Part shown: positions 60,059 to 64,000 of the stretch, in pieces
How positions within the stretch are numbered: position 1 is the first letter of the stretch
How the letters are laid out: every line of letters starts with the position of its first letter
Source: JBEKTW01 sp963727845
GTDB taxonomy: Bacteria; Bacteroidota; Ignavibacteria; UBA10030; SZUA-254
Direction: 5' to 3'
DNA: 64,000 nucleotides
Assembly (NCBI GenBank): GCA_963727845.1
Contig: CAVSHI010000003.1
Location: forward strand, 1 to 64,000
Notes under the pieces: generated by a model
What the model saw: only the letters and a program-made list of their open reading frames with translations
What the model was told of the DNA's origin: nothing
The model's database searches: none
Made by a program: the position numbers and the translations under genes

Positions 60059-61264
60059 CTATTGCAAATCCTTTCTGCTGCCGGTCACTTTTCCCGTTTG
60101 TGCCGAAGAGCGGTCCCCCGAAGAAGCTATGGATGAGCCATTATGCAATGATTGTATTCCGTCGGCGACGATGTTGTCACCCTCTTTGATTCCATCTTTT
60201 ATGATCACATTGGGCCCGATGATTGCTCCAAGGTGCACTTTCATTTGATAAGCAAATAAGCGGGGATCGCCTTTTGCCGCAGGGTGGTCTCCGGCCTTCT
60301 CGCCAGTATTCAACACGCTATCCTTCGCCACATAGACAAAATATTCACCCATCTCTTCCACGACCGCCTTATTTGGTATGACCAATTGAGGGAGTAACTC
60401 CTGATTGTGGACCCTTACGACACAGCTCATGCCCGCCCGTAGAGAAGATTTTGGATTAGGGAAAAGAAGCCTGACTCTGATGGAGCCCGTCTGGGGATTC
60501 ACTGCCCGGTCGATGACAGAGAGTGTCCCTGTATAGGAATACAAAGCATTGTCAGGCATTATGAGCGTGAACAGGGAATCAACCGGCCGTACGCGGGGAT
60601 TTTGAAGATTGTTAAAGAAGGACAACTGTTTTTCGTTGATCAAGAAATCGACTCCCATCGGGTCATCGGTCGATATGGTCATGAGGACTGTCTGGCCTAC
60701 CGTTACCAGGTCTCCGAGTTTCACCTGGCTGAATCCTATAGTTCCGTCGAATGGAGCGGCAATGACGGAATACGCCAAATTCGTACTGGCGATTTTTAAC
60801 GCCTCTAATGCCGATTGGTACGCATTTTGTGAATTCTCCAGTGCAATCATCGCATGGTCATAAAGCTGTTTCGCAACGGCTTTGTTGTTATTCAGATACT
60901 GATAGCGGTCGGCATCCTGTTGTGCCTGTTTCAAATTCCCCTCTGCGACTTTAACATTGGCGGCAGCCGTATTGTAGTTATCTTCGTAGATACGTCTGTC
61001 AATATCGTACAACTTCTGTCCCTTCTTTACGCGGCTGCCTTCCTTAAAAAATATCCCGGTAATGTAGCCCTGCACCTCGGGGAGCAGGTTTACCTGGCTC
61101 AGCGCTACTATTGTAGCCGTGTACCTGTCAAAATAGGTAACCGGTTGCGCCTTCACGGCAAACAGATTCACCGGTACGGGAGGAGAGGGCGGTGGCTGCC
61201 CCCGGTTGCACGAACAAAGAACCACGCAACCGATGAATGCAATGTTTAAGAACGCTCTATTCAT
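60059..61264 (-). CDS. RND periplasmic adaptor (membrane fusion protein), lipoprotein
   Basis: 401 aa. The signal ends at a lipobox-type LCSC (Cys19), so it is probably lipid-anchored in the inner membrane. The barrel-sandwich hybrid is visible in LPEVQGYITGIFFKEGSRVKKGQ, followed by an alpha-hairpin (KVAEGNLKQAQQDADRYQYL) and a beta-barrel with FLINEKQLSFF. A final charged region follows. It bridges the RND pumps to the TolC-type channel whose gene is 21 bp upstream. Confidence 0.92.
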   Translation of the reverse strand: MNRAFLNIAFIGCVVLCSCNRGQPPPSPPVPVNLFAVKAQPVTYFDRYTATIVALSQVNLLPEVQGYITGIFFKEGSRVKKGQKLYDIDRRIYEDNYNTAAANVKVAEGNLKQAQQDADRYQYLNNNKAVAKQLYDHAMIALENSQNAYQSALEALKIASTNLAYSVIAAPFDGTIGFSQVKLGDLVTVGQTVLMTISTDDPMGVDFLINEKQLSFFNNLQNPRVRPVDSLFTLIMPDNALYSYTGTLSVIDRAVNPQTGSIRVRLLFPNPKSSLRAGMSCVVRVHNQELLPQLVIPNKAVVEEMGEYFVYVAKDSVLNTGEKAGDHPAAKGDPRLFAYQMKVHLGAIIGPNVIIKDGIKEGDNIVADGIQSLHNGSSIASSGDRSSAQTGKVTGSRKDLQ

Positions 61265-61285
61265 AATACTGTCCGTTGAAGTGCA

Positions 61286-62689
61286 TTAATAATGAGAAGG
61301 GATTTCACCCATCGCTTTTTCCAAATCTATCTTGCTCGACAGAAGCTGGAAGAGGGCGTCGACATAGCCTATTTCCGCGGTTATCAGATTTGATTCCGCC
61401 ACAAGAAGATTCAGATAAGCGACCACTCCCTGGTTGTACTGGAGTGAGACGACGCGGTAGACGTTTTGTGCCCGCGATTTATTATCGCCCAGCAAGCGCA
61501 GGTTATACAGGTTGCTTTTATAGTTGGCCAACGCCGAGCTGTATTCCGTGTAAATCTGCGATTTCAAATTCAGCTCATCCCAATTCACAACCTCTTCCTG
61601 AAGTTCCGACCTCTGCAGGTTTTCCACACGCGAGAGACCCGTGAATATGGGGAAATTGAGAGACACTCCAAAATAAGAGTATGGGTAAGCGGTGGTAAAA
61701 AGGTTCGAGGATATTGGACTCTCGTATTCATAAAAATAATCGTAAAAAACGGAGACGGTAGGAAGAAATGAAAGTGCGCTGTACACGGTTTGTTGATGTT
61801 GCAGCTTTCTTACCGTCTGAAGCTGTTGATACTCTATCCGGTTCTCATACAGTAATTGCCTTGTGGTGTCGGAATATATCTCCTGCATCATTTGAGTCGT
61901 ATCAAACGTCACGCTAAAGTTCCGTTCCGGAGGATAACCCATGAGCTGTTTCAAGGCGGCATATTCCGGCGCGACATTTTCAGTTTGCTGCTTCAGTTGT
62001 GCCTTTGAATTATTGAGCGTGATAACTGCCTGTTCAAGATCCGTTTCATCGACAATTCCACCCACATACTGGTTGTACGCGTCCATAATGTTTCTGCCGA
62101 GGCGTGCCGTATCTTCCCTCAGCACATCGATCTCCTCAAGCGTCAGCAAAAGGTTATAAAATGATTTACTGACCGATGAGACGACGTATATTTTCATACT
62201 GTCCGTGATTTGTTCGGCCTGCTTCGTGTACAACGGAGCGCTCGTCGCAGCGTAGAAAAGCTGCGGTTCAAATATTGTTTGCGAGGCGGATAACTCGGGT
62301 ATGGCAGTGTTGGCAACGCCGGTGTGCGTCGGAATCGGCAGCCCTCCCGGCAAGGGATTAGGGGAAAGCGTCGTAGGTAATTGACTGTAATGGATCATGT
62401 TGCCGGAAACATTCACTTGTGGCAACCAGCCGGACAGGTTGATAGCATTGGTGGCCCTTGTGATCGCCGTGTTCACGAGGGACCGATTCAGACCGGGCTG
62501 GTGCTCCAACGCATAGTGAATGCATTGTTCGAGCGTGAAAACCTGGGTTGAATCAGATCTATAATCATTTTGGGCATAAGTACAGATTGGCATAGGTACC
62601 AAAATGGCGATGAAGAGAAGCAATCGTCGCAGTTTCTTAGTTCCTGTTTGTGATTTCAGAAGCAGGATTTGCATGCGTTTGTTGTACAT
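61286..62689 (-). CDS. TolC-family outer-membrane efflux channel
   Basis: 467 aa with a signal peptide (residues 14-38, LRRLLLFIAILVPMPICTYA). It shows the two internal repeats of long helices that define the family, such as LEQAVITLNNSKAQLKQQTE and a similar segment around QLSSKIDLEKAMG. It forms the exit duct for the RND system and is the first gene of the efflux operon 62689-53482. The start at 62689 (MYNKRMQIL) could also be ATG 62674. Confidence 0.9.
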   Translation of the reverse strand: MYNKRMQILLLKSQTGTKKLRRLLLFIAILVPMPICTYAQNDYRSDSTQVFTLEQCIHYALEHQPGLNRSLVNTAITRATNAINLSGWLPQVNVSGNMIHYSQLPTTLSPNPLPGGLPIPTHTGVANTAIPELSASQTIFEPQLFYAATSAPLYTKQAEQITDSMKIYVVSSVSKSFYNLLLTLEEIDVLREDTARLGRNIMDAYNQYVGGIVDETDLEQAVITLNNSKAQLKQQTENVAPEYAALKQLMGYPPERNFSVTFDTTQMMQEIYSDTTRQLLYENRIEYQQLQTVRKLQHQQTVYSALSFLPTVSVFYDYFYEYESPISSNLFTTAYPYSYFGVSLNFPIFTGLSRVENLQRSELQEEVVNWDELNLKSQIYTEYSSALANYKSNLYNLRLLGDNKSRAQNVYRVVSLQYNQGVVAYLNLLVAESNLITAEIGYVDALFQLLSSKIDLEKAMGEIPSHY

Positions 62690-62842
62690 AATATATGAAC
62701 AAATTAGACAGAATCTGTTAAGAAATGGTTTAACCGCTTAGACATGATCTGCCATACTAATTCAGAGAACATATATTGAAAGGGGGGATGGCTGATGGTC
62801 GGCACGAATCGCTCCGACCAGAACCGTATCACGCAAGCCAAA

Positions 62843-63511
62843 TCAGACGGCGGCACGACGACCCTTTTTTGCAAGCTGAATGTTGGATGCGAGCACCCTG
62901 GCTTTCTCCGTCAGAACCTCGTAGTGGCCTTCCGCGATTGCTTTCTTGTCGAGGAGTTCGCCTCCGATTCCAACCGCGACCGCCCCGGCTGCGATCCATT
63001 CTCCGGCGTTCTCTATCGTAACTCCGCCCGTGGGCATCAACCGGAGGTTGGGGAACGGTCCTGCAAGGTCCTTGAAATAGCCCGTACCCAGACCTCTTGC
63101 GGGGAAAACCTTGACGATATCAGCCCCCGCAACAGTCGCCGCAAAAATCTCCGTCGGTGTGTAGCATCCCGGAATACTCACCACGTCGTGCTCCCGACAA
63201 AGGCCGATGATGCGTGGGTCGAAAATCGGACTCACGACAAATTGCGCCCCCGCGTCGATCACCGCCCTGGTGGTATCAGGATCGGTAACCGTGCCGGCGC
63301 CAATGACGACCTCACTTGACCACTTTGAGCCCAGATCAGCAATGACCTCGACCGCTCCGGGAAGGGTCATGGTGATCTCGATGCAGTTGACGCCGCCCAA
63401 ACGGATCGCATCGACCACTCGTGCCACCCGCTGACGGTCGTTCATTCGAATGACCGCCACAACGCCGGACTCCAACAGCCTCTTCAGTATGTCCTGTTTT
63501 TTCATTCCCAT
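62843..63511 (-). CDS. eda: KDPG/KHG aldolase
   Basis: 222 aa. The class I aldolase motifs are VVAVIRMNDRQRVARVVD, GVNCIEITMTLPG, the Schiff-base lysine in ADIVKVFPARGLG, and the phosphate-binding MPTGGVTIENAGEW. It splits 2-keto-3-deoxy-6-phosphogluconate to pyruvate and glyceraldehyde 3-phosphate. The sugar kinase gene lies 15 bp upstream on the same strand, so the pair is a 2-keto-3-deoxysugar module. Confidence 0.92.
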   Translation of the reverse strand: MGMKKQDILKRLLESGVVAVIRMNDRQRVARVVDAIRLGGVNCIEITMTLPGAVEVIADLGSKWSSEVVIGAGTVTDPDTTRAVIDAGAQFVVSPIFDPRIIGLCREHDVVSIPGCYTPTEIFAATVAGADIVKVFPARGLGTGYFKDLAGPFPNLRLMPTGGVTIENAGEWIAAGAVAVGIGGELLDKKAIAEGHYEVLTEKARVLASNIQLAKKGRRAAV

Positions 63512-63526
63512 CGTCCTGTCACTATG

Positions 63527-64000
63527 TTACCGGTTAATTCTCGCGCTGCCGCCGCCCATGACGTGCTTTACTTCCTCCATCGTGACCATGCTCGTATCCC
63601 CGCGCGTGCTCTGTAGCAGCGCGCCGTGGGCAGCGCCCATATCCACGCATTCCTGCGATGTCAATCCTTTGAGCATGCCATAAATGAACCCGCTGCAGAA
63701 CCCGTCGCCCCCGCCGACACGATCTTCGACCTCCAGGTTCTCGAACTTGCGGGATTGATAGAACGTCCCGTCATAGTACATCATCGCCGACCAGTTGTTC
63801 ACCAGACCGGAAACCACTTCCCTCAGCGTTGTACCAACGGCACTAATGTTGGGATACGATTCGACAACGCTCCGGACCATGTTTTTATATCCTTCGACCG
63901 GCAGTTTTTTAAGATGATCATCGGTCCCTTCGACCCGAAAACCGAGTACCTTCTGAAAGTCCTCCTCATTTCCGATGAGAACATCGATACACGGAACCAG
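63527..64000 (-). CDS. kdgK: PfkB-family sugar kinase, probable KDG kinase (partial)
   Basis: The C-terminal 157 residues; the frame is open at the right edge of the window. The ATP/active-site motif DRVGGGDGFCSGFIYG contains the catalytic Asp of PfkB/ribokinase enzymes. Its coupling to eda (15 bp) makes 2-keto-3-deoxygluconate the most likely substrate. The visible part begins LVPCIDVLIGNEEDF, another family segment. The gene symbol is inferred from context. Confidence 0.8.
   Translation of the reverse strand: MVPCIDVLIGNEEDFQKVLGFRVEGTDDHLKKLPVEGYKNMVRSVVESYPNISAVGTTLREVVSGLVNNWSAMMYYDGTFYQSRKFENLEVEDRVGGGDGFCSGFIYGMLKGLTSQECVDMGAAHGALLQSTRGDTSMVTMEEVKHVMGGGSARINR

Noticed and set aside
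1..64000. Genome-wide use of UGA as a sense codon
   Set aside because: Several intact genes end with TGA at the expected family length (for example GH20 and the T9SS repeat protein), so UGA is a stop in general.
1..64000. tRNA or rRNA genes, insertion-sequence transposases, prophage
   Set aside because: No cloverleaf, conserved rRNA segment, DDE transposase or phage structural gene was seen while reading both strands.

Overview
The window (about 50% GC, no rRNA, tRNA, phage or transposase genes seen) looks like a chromosome of an Ignavibacteria/Kapabacteria-type member of the Bacteroidota-Chlorobi lineage. Two secreted proteins end in the type IX secretion (T9SS) sorting module with its NYPNPFNP signature. 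Three promoters are visible with TTG, a 20-nt spacer and a TAtaTTtg-like box. Many genes lack a clear Shine-Dalgarno. This placement is an inference from sequence style, not from a phylogenetic marker.

Layout. 0-3 kb: tail of a GNAT-like gene and a secreted GH20 hexosaminidase. 3.2-11.6 kb: a minus-strand operon for a divergent Dpp/Opp-type ABC transporter (lipoprotein, unknown 545-aa protein, solute-binding protein, unknown exported protein, two permeases, fused dual ATPase). 11.8-19.5 kb: T9SS cupredoxin, GH36 alpha-galactosidase, T9SS repeat protein, M1 peptidase. 19.5-24.9 kb: small redox/sulfur genes (TSUP half-transporter, DUF302, DUF6132, FmdB, DUF1858, OsmC, thioredoxin, DUF2892), a racemase, a thioesterase, a NifX/NifB-like protein and a DUF134 regulator. 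25.1-26.5 kb: small Cys protein and an ECF sigma/anti-sigma pair. 26.8-36.9 kb: twelve co-directional genes, the most coherent novel system here: Cys-rich MerR regulator, octaheme cytochrome, cytochrome b, two YeeE/YedE thiosulfate-type permeases (one fused to a Cys-less rhodanese domain), methyltransferase, HMA protein, gamma-lyase-type PLP enzyme, DsrC, DsrM-like and DsrK-like subunits, and a cysteine desulfurase, with no DsrAB. 37.2-43.2 kb: an eleven-gene arsenic operon (arsR, arsC, two mini-thioredoxins, ArsP-type permease, ACR3, a secreted thioredoxin, CcdA-like protein, a CMD protein, a frameshifted small gene, a ferredoxin-like protein). 43.6-48 kb: MoCo-sulfurase-like PLP enzyme, CDF metal exporter, deacetylase-like lipoprotein, small outer-membrane protein. 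48.4-53.3 kb: NtrC-like protein without GAFTGA, two LuxR-type response regulators (one frameshifted), cobalamin-type radical SAM protein. 53.5-62.7 kb: TolC/adaptor/two-RND efflux operon. 62.8-64 kb: KDPG aldolase and a PfkB sugar kinase that runs off the edge.

The strongest single observation is a 59-residue ORF at 19522-19701 (minus) with one in-frame UGA at codon 29. It aligns without gaps to the 84-aa protein at 25142-25396, and the UGA sits exactly opposite Cys29. A hairpin that could serve as a bacterial SECIS follows the UGA. This may be a very small undescribed selenoprotein, with its Cys paralogue 5.5 kb away, inside a sulfur/redox island.

Together the 19.5-43 kb segment reads as an island for moving and reducing sulfur species (thiosulfate/tetrathionate import and reduction, persulfide generation, DsrC trisulfide recycling at the membrane) next to arsenic detoxification. 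Pathway direction is inferred. Two genes (37899-38161 and 49558-50249) are broken by single-base indels at short homopolymers, so base-level assembly errors are possible.
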